Source of the DNA: Chara braunii
Taxonomy: Eukaryota > Streptophyta > Charophyceae > Charales > Characeae
NCBI GenBank assembly: GCA_003427395.1
Contig: BFEA01000020.1
Location: forward strand, 1,980,065-2,003,380
DNA length: 23,316 nt
Direction of reading: 5' to 3'
Shown: positions 7,441-17,527 of the stretch, one piece after another
Layout: each line of letters begins with the position of its first letter
Position numbering within the stretch: the first letter of the stretch is position 1
Program-made: the position numbers and the translations under genes
Notes under the pieces: model-generated
Seen by the model: only the letters and a program-made list of their open reading frames with translations
Told to the model about the DNA's origin: nothing
Database searches by the model: none

Positions 7441-9211
7441 ATGGCAGAAGGTATTACCGATGGTGTGAGGAGAGGGTTGACGATTGACGACTTGGTCGAG
7501 GCCCTGGACAAGAGAGATTCAGTGAGAGGCAATGTTCCCAAAGTCGAGACCTTCCTGATCAAAGGGGAACGAATCTCTGACTGGATGAAACTGGTTGAGC
7601 AGACAATGGTGTGGCGGATGTAGTGAAGTTCCAACGCATCGTGAAGTACGTATACCACGAACTTCACAAGGAAGTGAATAAGGTTATAGCGGCAACAAAT
7701 GACAGTTGGGCCACATTTAATGATGGGATGCAAAGGAAGTATAGGCTGCGAAACGGCCTCCTGACGGCGGCTGATTTGGAAGCAATGAACAGGAATGACT
7801 ATACCACAGTCGGAGTCATTGCTGAAGAATTTAAGAAAAAGGCGAGGAAGGTCCCAGGAATTTTGGACGAGGAACAGTGCGCTATCTTCTTAGGACTGTT
7901 CAATTCTTTAGGAACTCAGGAGTTGACAAAGCGAGGTGGGGGCAGTGATAAGCTCACCTAGGCCACAATTGACAAAGGGGTAGAGGAAGGCGACCTGGAC
8001 CAAGTCCACCAATTCCAGATGCGCCTTCATAGGCAGAGGCGGAAGGAGCGTGATGCGGCTGTTATAAGGAGTCCAGGAGTAAAGCGGATTATCAGGGACG
8101 CACTTGTGGAGCTAGGTTATGGAAAGGACTCCGTGGTGCAGAAAAAGATGGTGACCACAGTCCAAGGAAGAGGGAAGGAACCAGTAGTGGAGGAGGTCGC
8201 CCAGGAAGAGTAGGACGAAGAGGAGATGGTGCCTCATCACCTCGTAAAGGCGCAACGTAAGCAGCGCAATTTGGCACAAGGTGGACAGGGCTCCGGAAAA
8301 GGGAAAGCGCCCCAAGCACTGACAGTGGCCTCACCAAGTGCAGCGATACCATCAAGTAGCACAGGGCCTTCACATGCGGGGCCACCATCATATGGACAAT
8401 GGTTGTCCTATGGTCCAATGGGACCCTTGTCTGTGTTTGGCCCCTACGTGCCATTGGGAACGGGTGGTCAAGCTCCGCCTGGTCAAATAGTACCTTATTC
8501 AGGGCCTCAAGCAAGTATGGCGCCGCCAAGTTACCCCGCAACTCAGGCCCAGCCCGTGGCACCACCTCCACCGCCAGCTCAACAAGGTTCACAGGCAAGC
8601 ATGGCAGGTGGAGGGAATCAGGAGCAGGGCAACCAAGGAAACAGGGGCAGAGGACAAGGAGGCTGGGGTGGCGGAAGAGGACAAGAGGACAAAGATGGAA
8701 TGGTGGAGCGCGAGGTGGCCGATGGAATGGCCAAGGTAACCAGGACCAGAGTGGCCAAGGTGACCAGGAAGGTGGTCAAGGGTATGGGAGGCCTTGTTTC
8801 GACTGGCGGAACACCACGTGTTGACATTGCGACAAAATCGGTCACACTTTGTGTTTTTGCCAGAAGCGTCGCGATGATGAAAGTAAAGGGTTGATTTACT
8901 CAAATATGGATGGAGACATATACGATCAGTTTGGGGAGTACATCGACCCAAAAATTCCAAGCGGGACGAGAAAGGAGGCCCTTAGGCGGATAGCCAAGCG
9001 ACAAGTGCCACCAACCATGTTCAGGCCGTGGCAGGGGAGAGAGGGTCTGTCTATAAGGGTGGAAGAGGTGGAAAGTGGTGAAGAGGTGACTCAACAGTTA
9101 CAGGTTGGGGTTATAAGGGAAAAACCTATAGTCGTTGAATCAGATGATGAGGACATGAAACGAGAGATGGAGTCTGCGTCAGTTCTCCTGGGCAATATAG
9201 AGGATTTGTAG
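7441..9211 (+). pseudogene. gag: Gag (capsid/nucleocapsid) pseudogene with broken CCHC zinc knuckle
   Basis: Gag would form the particle that packages element RNA. The ATG at 7441 starts about 60 codons, then a frameshift near 7610 moves reading to another frame that carries the gag core (for example WATFNDGMQRKYRL) up to a TAG at 7959. The same frame continues through a second TAG at 8211 into a Pro/Gln/Gly-rich stretch (8226-8690). A second frameshift then leads to a Gly/Asn/Gln-rich segment and the zinc knuckle C-x2-C-x4-H-x4-C at about 8819-8860. A TGA at 8822 falls inside the knuckle, between its first two cysteines. The frame runs on (DDESKGLIYSNMDGDIYDQFG) to a TAG at 9209. The gag identity rests on the knuckle and its position before protease. 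Confidence 0.75.
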
Positions 9212-10604
9212 GGAAAGATGGGCAAATACCAGCGGAAGCTCGTAAAGGTATGTGAAGAAGTAAAGAAGTGGAGAGCCGATCTCCCCAAGGTTTTCCTCTA
9301 TGAGTCCGACCCTGAATCGGTGCCAGCGTGGCAGGGGTACCCTGGAGTAACGACAGTGGGGTCATAACCTAGGTTTGGTATGACTTTTAGGTCCCCTACA
9401 TCGCATGGAAGGGTACCACAGGCAGCCCGGACCAGGGCCCAGAGTAAGGCGAGCACTAGTCAGGAGCCTCCTCAAAAGGAGCCTGAGCAAGATCGAAGGA
9501 AAGAGGTCGTAGATATTCAAGAGGATAACGATGAAGACGAAGAGGATGAGAGGCTTCGCCTGGAAGAAGATCGGTGAGCGGAGCAGAGGGCAAAGAAGAG
9601 GGGAGTCTAGGAGGAGGCCGAACCAATTCTGCGCGATGTGGCGCCAAAGAAGAAGTATGCGGTTCGACTGGAAGAAGGGTTCGACGTGGATCTCATGAAC
9701 CTGAAAGACATCCTGGCTTCTGCTCCTAGGCTCAGAGATGGGTTGAAAGGCCGACTCTCGAGCAGGTTAGTGCCAAATATCCACCTGAGCACGATTTTGC
9801 CGAGGGAAGAAGAGTGGGCAGAAACTGGAACTAAGATGGATTGGAAGTGTGTGGCTTGCGGGTTGGTGGACCTGATGCTGAAGGGATCGAAATGTACCGC
9901 GATGGTGGATATGGGCGCGGAGATGAATATCACCAGGGAGAGGGGTGCAATTGGACTAGGCATGGAGATAGACCTCTCAGATTGTGGCATCTTGCATGAT
10001 GCCAATTGCAAGGTAGTGTTTTGTGGGATGGCTTTGAATGTGGTCATTGAGGTCAGCAAAGTAAAGTCGAGGACGTGCTGCATAGTTTGTTTGCAAAAGT
10101 TTCGACGACATTGCTTGTAGTGATGCGGTAAAAAAACCCGAATTTTGGGCCTTCCATTAACCGCATGTCCTTCGTTCACACGTGGTTAATAGGTGGTGTC
10201 AGTTTCGACGAATTAAAACCCCCGAAAACCCCCGAATTTTGGGCCTTCCATTAACCGCGTGTCTCTTCGTTATGCCGGATGTTGATCACCCCATCCTTCT
10301 GGGAAGATCGTTCCTGTGCAGGACCAAAACCGTCATTTTCAACAAGCACGATGGGACGATGATCTTGCTCCTATGTGATCCGGCCTGTGAAAATTATGAA
10401 GTCATCACTTGCCGGAACACGGGACCCCAGAGTGTGAGGAATCGGCCCAACCCCGGCTTGTTTACCATTGAAGAATCGGAGAATGAGCAGTGGAGGCTTT
10501 TTGAAGGACCTGAGGAGGAAGAGGACATGCCTGAGGTATTGTCACTCAGCCTGACCAACATAAATGCGGCCATGCAGATGGTTTCAACACACGACATGGC
10601 GTAG
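9212..10604 (+). pseudogene. Aspartic protease region with an inserted ~170-bp segment
   Basis: This frame continues from gag through stops at 9365, 9575 and 9608, past an acidic linker (DIQEDNDEDEEDERLRLEED), to KMDWKCVACGLVDL. It then reaches the protease active-site region AMVDMGAEMN (9899-9928). Retropepsins use Asp-Thr/Ser-Gly; here the triplet is Asp-Met-Gly at 9908-9916, which should disable it. The domain is then cut by a duplicated insertion (10099-10271) and resumes as VMPDVDHPILLGRSFL, the C-terminal part with the ILLGR motif, ending at a TAG at 10602. The protease would have processed Gag-Pol. Confidence 0.7.
10099..10271 (+). repeat. Duplicated ~100-bp segment inserted in the protease gene
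   Basis: Two related segments, 10099-10201 and 10202-10271, both begin with GTTTCGACGA and contain CGAATTTTGGGCCTTCCATTAACCGC (10139 and 10233). Protein reading stops at ...RTCC before them and resumes with FVMPDVDHP after them, so they do not belong to the protease. The first copy includes ATTAACC and GGTTAAT as a hairpin. The second contains two CCCCCGAAAA units. No target duplication could be fixed. Confidence 0.6.
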
Positions 10605-10618
10605 CCTGAGGCGATTTA

Positions 10619-12279
10619 AGGCCTTGAGGGAGCAAGTGTTTGAAAGTCCTCGGGTGGGAGAAGTGAAATTGATCTATCGGCTTCCAGGAGGAAAGAGGGA
10701 CCCTGCAGTGGCTCTGTCACAAAATTAAAGCCGACCTTTTTTAGGGGACGGCTCAAGCAGGGTTCCCAAAGGCGGTACAAGATAATAGATAAAAAGTGTC
10801 GCCCACTTCCCGTTCTTATCACTGAGGATGAAGAAGCTTACTATGAGCGGAACGAGGGTTAATACGGCGAATGCGGGAACAAGCTGTGAATGGCCCATGT
10901 TGTATCATCGATGAGAATAAGGTGAACCTGATAGTGGGGGAGTCTGGTTTTCTTTCGCCCCAGGAGAAAGTTTTGGTGGTGGAGTTGATGAAAAAGAGGC
11001 ACCGCACTTATGCCTCCGATGACGATCAACATTGGATGTTGGACGTGAACAAAATTCCGATGATCCAGATCATAATGTACCGCATGAGCCGTGAAACTTA
11101 AAAGGCGTGCGATACCCCAATCCTGAGGAAAAAAGGTGGTGGACTATCTGGATGGCAAGATGCGGAAGCAAGTTGCCGATTATTCCAGCGGGCTGTATGC
11201 ATCCCCGTGGTTTTGTTTCGTAAAGCATAATGAGACGCTACAACGGGTGCAGGATTTGCAGCGATTAAATGCTGTAAACGCAGACGCACTGTCCGAGTCA
11301 TGCGCAAGGAGGCCTATAATTTCACTTACAGACCTTTATTCTGGGTATGACCAGTTTCCAGGTTATCCGTCAGATAGACCGGTAACAACAATGCACACGC
11401 CGAGGGGGCTAATTCACATGAATGTAGCCCCACAAGGGTGGACTAATGCAGTGGCGATGGTTCAAAGGCATATGGTTCGGGCCATGCAGACAGTCAGTCC
11501 GCATATCACCCAGCCATATATCGATGATTTGGCGGTAAACGGGTTGAAAGAGACGGAAAAAGATAAAGTTATGCTAGGAGTAAGGCGATTTGTCTGGAAG
11601 CATGTTCAGGACCTTGCCAAAGTCTTGAGTTTGCTAGAAGAGCATAACCTTGCAGCAAGTGGGGCAAAATTCGGGCATTGCATGAGGGAAGCTACCATCT
11701 TAGGGTTCGTCTGCAATGAGAACGGTCGTAGACCAGACGCAAAGAAGACGTACAAGATTATCGAATGTCCAGTACCATTCTATTCGATAACAGACGTTAG
11801 GAGCTTCCTCAGCACGTGTGGATTTTGGAGGAGCTTCATCAAGAACTTTGCTGCCAAGACCGAACATTTGAGAAAGCTGGTACCTCAGGATCAGGAATGG
11901 GTCTGGGGTGAGGACCAGGAAAAGGCTGTAAGGGGAATGAAGGTGAAATTCAAAGGAGGAGGTTTGGTATTAGGGGCGTCGTACTATGAGGCCATTGAGG
12001 TCAGGCTCTTTATCATCGAGACGGACGCGGGACCGACTGCCTTGGGAGGAGTTCTAGTGCAAGCAGATATTGAAGGGAAGGAGAGGCCGCTGAGATTTGA
12101 TAGTCGAACTCTTAATACAACTGAGAGGAACTACTCCCAGTTTAAAAAGGAGGTGCTCGCAGTCCTCCACGGCCTTAGGATTTTCCGGAACTACATATTT
12201 GACACAAATTGACAAGAGGTTTATATTGAGGGTAGACCCAACTGCGCTTGCTTGCTCCGTGAAGAATTATACTCCATAA
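10619..12279 (+). pseudogene. Reverse transcriptase and RNase H, best-preserved part
   Basis: The N-terminal part is broken: pieces at 10621-10730 (frame 1), 10773-10862 (frame 3) and 10871-11101 (frame 2, with NGPCCIIDENKVNLIVGE). A single frame of 358 codons then runs from 11136 to 12212. RT motif A is LTDLYSGYDQF with its aspartate at 11331. Motif B resembles PRGLIHMNVAPQGWTNA. Motif C is YIDD at 11517-11528. All three catalytic aspartates are present. The thumb-connection region follows (ILGFVCNENGRRPD, RSFLSTCGFWRSFI). RNase H begins IIETDAGPTALGGVL with its first catalytic Asp at 12024, and ERNYSQFKKEVLAVL carries the Glu. A frameshift near 12207 and a TAA at 12277 interrupt RNase H. 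Confidence 0.85.
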
Positions 12280-13041
12280 GATCCGATGGTCGCCAGATGG
12301 TTGACTTACATCTGGATGTTCAATTTTGAGTTGGAGAGAATTCCAGGAAGCAATAATAGAACGGATGGATTGAGCCGCATTAATTGGGACAAACCCGAGG
12401 AAGAGGATGTAAAAGATACGCCACCCGTTGATGGGTTGTTGGATCAAGGGGAAGACATCCGCCTTCACATTGATAAGTGGTTCTTGCGAGTGTCATGTTG
12501 CGTCGACCACCCCATATGGTTAGCACCAAGGGGATATGAGCAGCAGGCAAAGTTAGTACTTAAGCCTTTTGAAGAAGAAGACCCATGAGGAGGGAAGGAC
12601 ATTCAATGGATGATGGAGTTGGCATTAACAGCAATGGTAGGTACTCATAGTCTGGCAGAGGAAGTGAGAACGACAGGGGAAGGTCCTAATCAGGTAAAAA
12701 AGCACGAAGAATTGATGGGAGGAATATACCTCCTCACCAATACGCTTTTGCAAGGACACTTTGATCGAAGAGGCTCGTTGAATCTGACTGAAGATGAAGA
12801 CTTAGTGTCAGAGATCCAAGGCGATGAGTTTGAAGAGGGGGAGATTAAGGAAGCATTTCGTGCAGAAGAGTACGATAGGATCTACCTGGAGTTGGGACTG
12901 CTTCTGTCGTGTGAAATGAGGGATAAGAATGCAAGCGCGAAGGCCCAGAAAATGAGGCATCTCTATTTGGTAAGAGACGACCCTCTCTTTATAAAGAGAC
13001 AAGTGGGGAATCCCAAGAGGATTGTTTGTGGAAGGAATCGA
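12280..13041 (+). pseudogene. RNase H tail and connector to integrase
   Basis: Frame 1 continues the RNase H C-terminus, including YIWMFNFELERIPGSNN and DGLSRINWD, the usual R-x-PG-x-x-N-x-x-A/T-D-x-LSR motif that ends the gypsy RNase H. A TGA at 12586 divides it from an acidic, Glu-rich connector (12610-13041) that leads without frame change to the integrase. The connector contains HLYLVRDDPLFIKRQVGNPK, the sequence that commonly precedes the gypsy integrase zinc domain. Confidence 0.7.
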
Positions 13042-13597
13042 TAGCTCGACATCATAGCAGCCTTACATGATGGCATAGCAAGAGGGCATCGAGGGATAAG
13101 TGCCACATGCGCCAAGGTAAGCGAGTTGTATCATTGGGATGGAATGCTAAACATGGTTATCAAGTATCGTCAGTCTTGTGTGCCTTGCCAAGAGAGGTCG
13201 CCACAGAGGCTAGGGGAGCCGCTGCATCCAAGGCTAGAAAGAGAAGTGGGCGTCGTTGTACACCTGAACCTGCTGTTCATGCCATTTGGGGATAATGACT
13301 ACAATTACATCTTCGATGCGCGAGATAATCTCACTGGCTTTGTAGATGGTCGGGCGATCCGTACGAAGACTGGTGCGGTTTTGGTAAGTTGCATCGAGGA
13401 GTATTACTTGCTCTATCCTTTCGTCAAGGAGTTTGTGATGGATCGAGGATCAGAGTTCACTTGCTTGGAGTATCAGGATATGGCGTAGTAGCGAACTATA
13501 CCATAACATCGCATCCAAGCAAATGCTCCAGTAGAAAGAGGGCACAATACCATAGCCCTCCAGCCTAGAAAGTTAGAAGTGACTGAAAGTCTTTGAA
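13042..13597 (+). pseudogene. Integrase pseudogene, truncated, first catalytic Asp replaced
   Basis: After a TAG at 13042 the frame carries the HHCC zinc-binding domain: His at 13066 and 13087, Cys at 13177 and 13186 (SCVPC). The catalytic core follows. The position expected for the first Asp of the D,D-35-E triad is Asn (AAC at 13267, HLNLLF). The second Asp is at 13441 (MDRGSEFT). The Glu is at 13534 (NAPVERGH), reached only past TAG-TAG at 13486-13491 and a TAA at 13504. The Asp-to-Glu distance is 31 residues instead of about 36, implying a small deletion. The C-terminal domain is missing, as homology ends near 13597. Confidence 0.8.
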
Positions 13598-13617
13598 AAA
13601 AGAAGGATTCAAGCACT

Positions 13618-13775
13618 AGGCGGCTAGGGAGGCCGCCACTCGCCGAAAAAGGCCTCCCCCCCCCGGTGCGCAAAATTGCGCTGGGCCCGCCCGACGCCCA
13701 ACCGGGTGACCCAACCGGTCGGGCCGCCCGGGAGCCCTACCGGACGAAGGCCAGGCCTCCGGGCGGTCCGGATTT
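13618..13775. other. GC-rich island at the broken end of the retroelement
   Basis: This stretch is much richer in G and C than its neighbours and dense with inverted repeats: GGCGGC/GCCGCC (about 13620-13640), GCGCAATTTTGCGC-like sequence near 13667-13680, and GGGC/GCCC pairs. It begins exactly where the integrase homology stops, so it may be the element or rearrangement that truncated the retrotransposon. No coding frame is convincing. Confidence 0.5.
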
Positions 13776-14392
13776 TAACACAGGTTTTATTCCCATTCAG
13801 CATGCATTCCAGCAAATGATTTTATTTTTATTTTGACTAGTTAGTTATTATAGACACTGTTGACAACTGACAGAATGTTGCAGGTACAGTAGTAATTCAT
13901 TCTTTGTTGCATCGCAATCTATTTGAGACTAGTCGTAAATAGGAGTAGAATTGTTTGTAAGGGTATGAAGACTCTGAACTCATCTGTAGTTGCCACTTGA
14001 CTACATCCTAACAAATATGGACCGAATGTTTATTTTATTTTATTTATTTTAAGCATTGGTTGGGTGCCCCGCGCTGCGATAGGTCCCACTGAGGACACTA
14101 GTGCAGATTGCATGCCACATGTAGCTCATGAGTGAAGATGACACAGAGGTTAAGAGACTAGAGGGACTTGTCTAGATAGGCCTGTCACTAGCACATATTC
14201 AACACAGGAGACACTACCCCAGGTACTGTCTACGGGCACAACCACATACTTCGTCATACATAGCACACAACTTCGCAGATGCTCCATGGTGGGGAGCAGC
14301 ATCTGCCACGAATATACACATAGCCTATGGGCACACATACATACGGTATATACAACCACAACCACAATACTAAAGGTTGGGGAGGAGGTCTC
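13776..14392. other. Unassigned AT-rich region
   Basis: No gene, RNA or clear repeat family was recognised. There is a TTTTATTT-rich run near 14025-14050. Confidence 0.45.
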
Positions 14393-14602
14393 GATCAACT
14401 AATAATGATGATAGGCGTTTCGATGACAAGTACCCCACCTTAAAATCAGCTAGACTGTGTGGGAGAGTAGAGGGCGTGAGTCTTTGGTTGGTCTCACTGG
14501 TTGGTATGGGATCAACTGGTGATGATGATAGGCGTTTCGATGATAACCACCCCACCTAAAAATCAGCTAGACTGTGTGTGGGAGAGTAGAGGACGTGAGT
14601 GA
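14393..14602 (+). repeat. 117-bp direct duplication
   Basis: Copies at 14393-14482 and 14510-14602 share ATGATGATAGGCGTTTCGAT, then AATCAGCTAGACTGTGTG and GGGAGAGTAGAGG. Divergence is modest (roughly one difference in ten bases), with a TG insertion in copy 2. This is a local tandem duplication of unknown parent. Confidence 0.75.
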
Positions 14603-15082
14603 GTTGGTCGGCGGCTAGTAGAAGATTGACTGAGCCTGGTGTCCGAAGTTCCCATATGACGAGGCTTGTTTGATTCCGCTTCCACCAGGGCGGGTCATGG
14701 CTAGCCTTGGTGCCTGTGTTCGGTCCAAGTTGCCCTCGGTACTGGTAGGGCAATGGTCCTCTGAGTGCTGGTTACGCTGATGTAGGATAGTAGGGATAGG
14801 GGGTGCGCTAGGAGTATTGACGCAAGGATGGGATAAGAGGTAGCCTTATCTTCTCAGGACAACTGTGGCTGACCACTTCCGGTAATCTCCGTCTGCCTGG
14901 AGACTGGTACAACATCCTGGACTTTTGGGAAAAAAAAAAGAAAAAAAAAGAGACTAGACCAGGATGATAGGAGGCTTACCCGGAGACAGGCACTTAGTCG
15001 GCCGGCCACTTTCTTAGTGTTAGAGCCAGGAGAGGAAAGTAGACCGCGTAGGGAAGCTGAGGGGAGGAGGCGTTTGTAGAGA
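14603..15082. other. Unassigned region before the orphan ORF
   Basis: No supported gene is present. It contains an A-rich run, 14931-14951. The last part (15000-15080) may be decayed upstream coding sequence of the following ORF, as it is purine-rich and similar in composition. Confidence 0.4.
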
Positions 15083-15424
15083 GTGCAGGAAGACGCAGCC
15101 AGCGCAGAGAGGGCCCTAGCAGCGACATTAGCGGCAGACGCTAGAGCTGAAGCGGAGGCAGCAATGGCTACCTCTACAATGTCCCAGGCCTCTTCTCAGG
15201 CCTCTTCGTCAAGTATTAGTCAGGGTATGTCCCAGCCTTTCTCCAGTCAGTTTGCTCGCTTGCGGGTCAGCCAGCAGCAACCTATGTCCAAAGAGGACTA
15301 CGAGATTCAGCAATCGGATGCCCTTCACGCAGAGATACAAGGCCTGTTACAGGATGTAGAGGATAGACGAGAGAGAGTGAGGATAAGAAAAGCTAGACTA
15401 GAGGCTAGGGAGCAGGAGTTATAG
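15083..15424 (+). pseudogene. Orphan coiled-coil-like ORF, probably a gag or gene fragment
   Basis: This is a 113-codon frame opening with GTG, so the true start was probably further upstream and is lost behind a TAG at 15077. The first third is Ala/Glu-rich (RALAATLAADARAEAEAAMA), followed by a Ser/Gln-rich linker (QASSQASSSSISQGMSQ). The charged end (EIQGLLQDVEDRRERVRIRKARLEAREQEL) has a heptad-like pattern typical of a coiled coil. No enzyme motif is visible. Composition and amino-acid bias look like real coding sequence. I cannot name the family; a retroelement gag fragment or a piece of a low-complexity plant gene are both possible. Confidence 0.45.
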
Positions 15425-15809
15425 ATGAATCAACACTTGATCCTACTGTTAGTTCACTTCAGTCCAGCCTTTCAAGTCACGTGGCCTGCCGGTAGGTCAG
15501 TGTGTGCGGCCGGGCCTTGGTCCCAGAGTGGCAAAAAATGGAAATATGCCGAATCGGCACGGCAATTATTTGACGGGCAAAATGATTGTTTTTAATTTTT
15601 CTAATATGCAAGGAAAATGAGCGATAGCGAATTCCAGAAACCAAGCAGCATCATACACATGAAACCAGATAGTCGTGACCTCGAACCAAAAGCAGAATTG
15701 CAACTCAATTTCCACCAAATAAGAACACATCAAAAGCTCATAAGTGACAATGTTGGAGTAGTCTCATCATCATCAACAAAGAACCAATGTCGAACTCCTA
15801 TCTGGCGCT

Positions 15810-16550
15810 CTACGCCCTGACTACAAATGGCAGATCCTATCTAGCCTATCTACAATGCCGCTGGTGGCGTCAACAGCTCCCTGAAGTACGAGCACATCTT
15901 GCCCAATGTCGTTCGCCTCCAGCACCAGGTATGTCTCTCGCATCACTCACGACCTCGATCCCCCACTCACAGATGCCACATGCACCCAAGGACCACCATG
16001 CGCCCCATCCAGCACAGCGCAGGGCAGCTCGGCTATGGCTGCCTGCTCTTCCTGCTCGCCCGTGAGCGCGTGGGTGCTGGCCAGCAATTAGCGCAACATC
16101 GCTTGTGCAGCGTGCAGCCAGTGCCCGAATTCCGAATGCGAGGGAAGGCACTTTCCTAAATGGAAGTGGCCTGCCTGCTGCATGCGGCCTGGCTGCACTG
16201 GGCCCCGGCCCAGAAGCTTCCGATAGGCCCCGAGAGGCTGAGCCCCTGTCCAAACGAATCAGGCCCAGGGCCTATGGTGGTTACCCGTGTCCAACTGCCC
16301 GCAGCCTTTGTTGGCTCCATGTTGCGTATCTCGCCAGGGCCTGCCTCAGATACATTTGATAAAGGCATCCAGGGCCTGGGCGCTCTCAACCAACTGGCGC
16401 TGCGCAACTGCCTGAATTTCCCCAGTTGCGTGGTAGTCCAAAATAGGCCTCTCGTCCTTGGCCGGCCCTGCCTTCACTTAGGGCGGCCGACCTTGCTGAA
16501 AACAGGGCCCGTAAGGGCTCGTCGAGGCCTTGAGCCTCGCAGATACTTTA
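15810..16550 (-). pseudogene. Coding-like segments inside the insertion (unidentified)
   Basis: On the minus strand several short stretches read like protein: TGEIQAVAQRQLVESAQALDAF (about 16365-16430), a run with EQEEQAAIAELPCAVLDGAH (about 16000-16060) and LVLEANDIGQDVLVLQGAVD (about 15860-15930). They lie in more than one frame with stops between. The plus strand also offers a weak exon-like piece (NAAGGVNSSLKYEHILP) followed by GTATGT near 15928. I could not assign a family. If a gene was carried by the insertion, it is decayed. Confidence 0.25.
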
Positions 16551-16640
16551 CCTGGGAAGATTAGGACCCAATCTACAGACCCTCTAACAAAATCTTCGTC
16601 TGAGCACGAAAAATCACCAAAGTTGCCGTATTTCTTCTGT

Positions 16641-17165
16641 TAGCCGACACATGGTAGAGTGGCAAAAAAAGACACCTTCTCGTCATTGGGGTACAGCCAC
16701 ATATTTTTCTCTCACCTCACATTTTTTAACTGGCGTTCTGCCATGTCATGGAACATATCTTTCTTTCGCTACCTACCTACCACTACTCCTAAGGCTATAC
16801 AGGGGACTCCTGCAAGCATAGCTTTCTACCTGTCTTCGGTGAAGGGAGGGTACCTCTCTCGATGAAGAGAGGTAAGGGCATGTTTGCCCCTTTGCCCTAG
16901 TGTTTAGGATGCAGTGTTGGGGTCGCCGGTGGGGGCCCGGCTAACACAAGGACCGAGCATTTGACAGTAACTCTGCCTCCCTTTTCATCTTCCCCCACCC
17001 CCATCCAGTATCAGTAGTGTGTAAAGCCAACACTCTCCCACACGTGACACACAACCCACTCACACACGCACACTTGCACCCGTGTTGGCTGAAGACCTTA
17101 CTAATACTGGCTGGGAGGATCCAGCTGACTATCCGAGTTGGTTGGCACCAAGAGTGCCACAGGCG
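16641..17165. other. Unassigned region with one hairpin
   Basis: No gene is supported. A perfect 9-bp hairpin, TACCTCTCT (16851-16859) with AGAGAGGTA (16866-16874), is present. CCAACAC near 17030 and GTGTTGG near 17083 form a distant inverted pair around a CA-rich stretch. Confidence 0.45.
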
Positions 17166-17512
17166 AAATGGAAATGCACCGAATCGGCATGGCGATTATT
17201 TCATGGGCAAAATTATTTTATTTTTTTCTGATATTTTTCCTGGAAAGATCACGACCTAATCTAGGGACCTTCAAAGTTTTAGATTTTTCTGTGAATTCTT
17301 CTGAGCACGAAAAATCGCCAAAGTCGCTGCTCTGAAATTGTGGGACACGGCCCGCCGCTTGGCAACGGTCGCCGCCCCCCCCAAAAAACCCGCCCGAACT
17401 CACACGGAGGGCACTTTCCAGGAGGCGGGTAGAGGGGTGGTTTAAAACCATGACCTGCAACTCATGACATGTTTGTCAACAGCTAGACATGTGTATGACA
17501 CTGTATGTACTG

Positions 17513-17527
17513 CCCGGGATTTGAACA
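17513..17527 (-). repeat. tRNA-like T-arm (B-box) sequence
   Basis: On the minus strand this reads TGTTCAAATCCCGGG, containing GTTCAAATC, a 9-of-9 match to the pol III B-box GWTCRANNC. The bases before it on that strand, AGGTCATG, also resemble a tRNA variable loop. It is probably a relic of a tRNA-derived SINE or tRNA pseudogene; no complete cloverleaf was found. Confidence 0.35.

Larger units (their letters stand above)
6209..13597 (+). mobile_element. Degenerate Ty3/gypsy LTR retrotransposon, 3' truncated
   Basis: The order is LTR-like DNA, a tRNA-Asp-type PBS, gag, protease, reverse transcriptase, RNase H and integrase. RT before integrase defines Ty3/gypsy (Metaviridae-type) organisation. 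The element ends abruptly inside the integrase core near 13597; no integrase C-terminal domain, polypurine tract or 3' LTR follows. In-frame stops occur at 7959, 8211, 8822, 9209, 9365, 9575, 9608, 10602, 12277, 12586, 13042, 13486 and 13489, with frameshifts near 7610, 8690, 10610, 11120 and 12207. It cannot move on its own. The left end is uncertain: 6209 is chosen because TGTCTAGC there nearly mirrors the LTR end GCTCGACA. Confidence 0.85.
15540..17340 (+). repeat. Two copies of one repeat, the first split by a ~0.94-kb insertion
   Basis: The second copy is continuous at about 17166-17340. It contains AAATGGAAATGCACCGAATCGGCATGG, GGGCAAAAT, a TTTTTCTGATATTTTTCCTGG stretch, then ACCTAATC, TCTGAGCACGAAAAATCGCCAAAGT. 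The first copy is in two parts: 15540-15607 matches the left part and about 16549-16640 the right part, ending TCTGAGCACGAAAAATCACCAAAGT. The 941-bp interval between (about 15608-16548) is therefore an insertion or the remains of one. Its ends show no clear terminal repeat. Confidence 0.7.

Noticed and set aside
8092-8598. 168-codon minus-strand frame opposite gag
   Set aside because: It is antisense to the Pro/Gly-rich gag segment and has no independent support.
10217-10236. CCCCCGAAAA units as interstitial telomere repeat
   Set aside because: There are only two units and they match no telomere repeat I know in plants or green algae.
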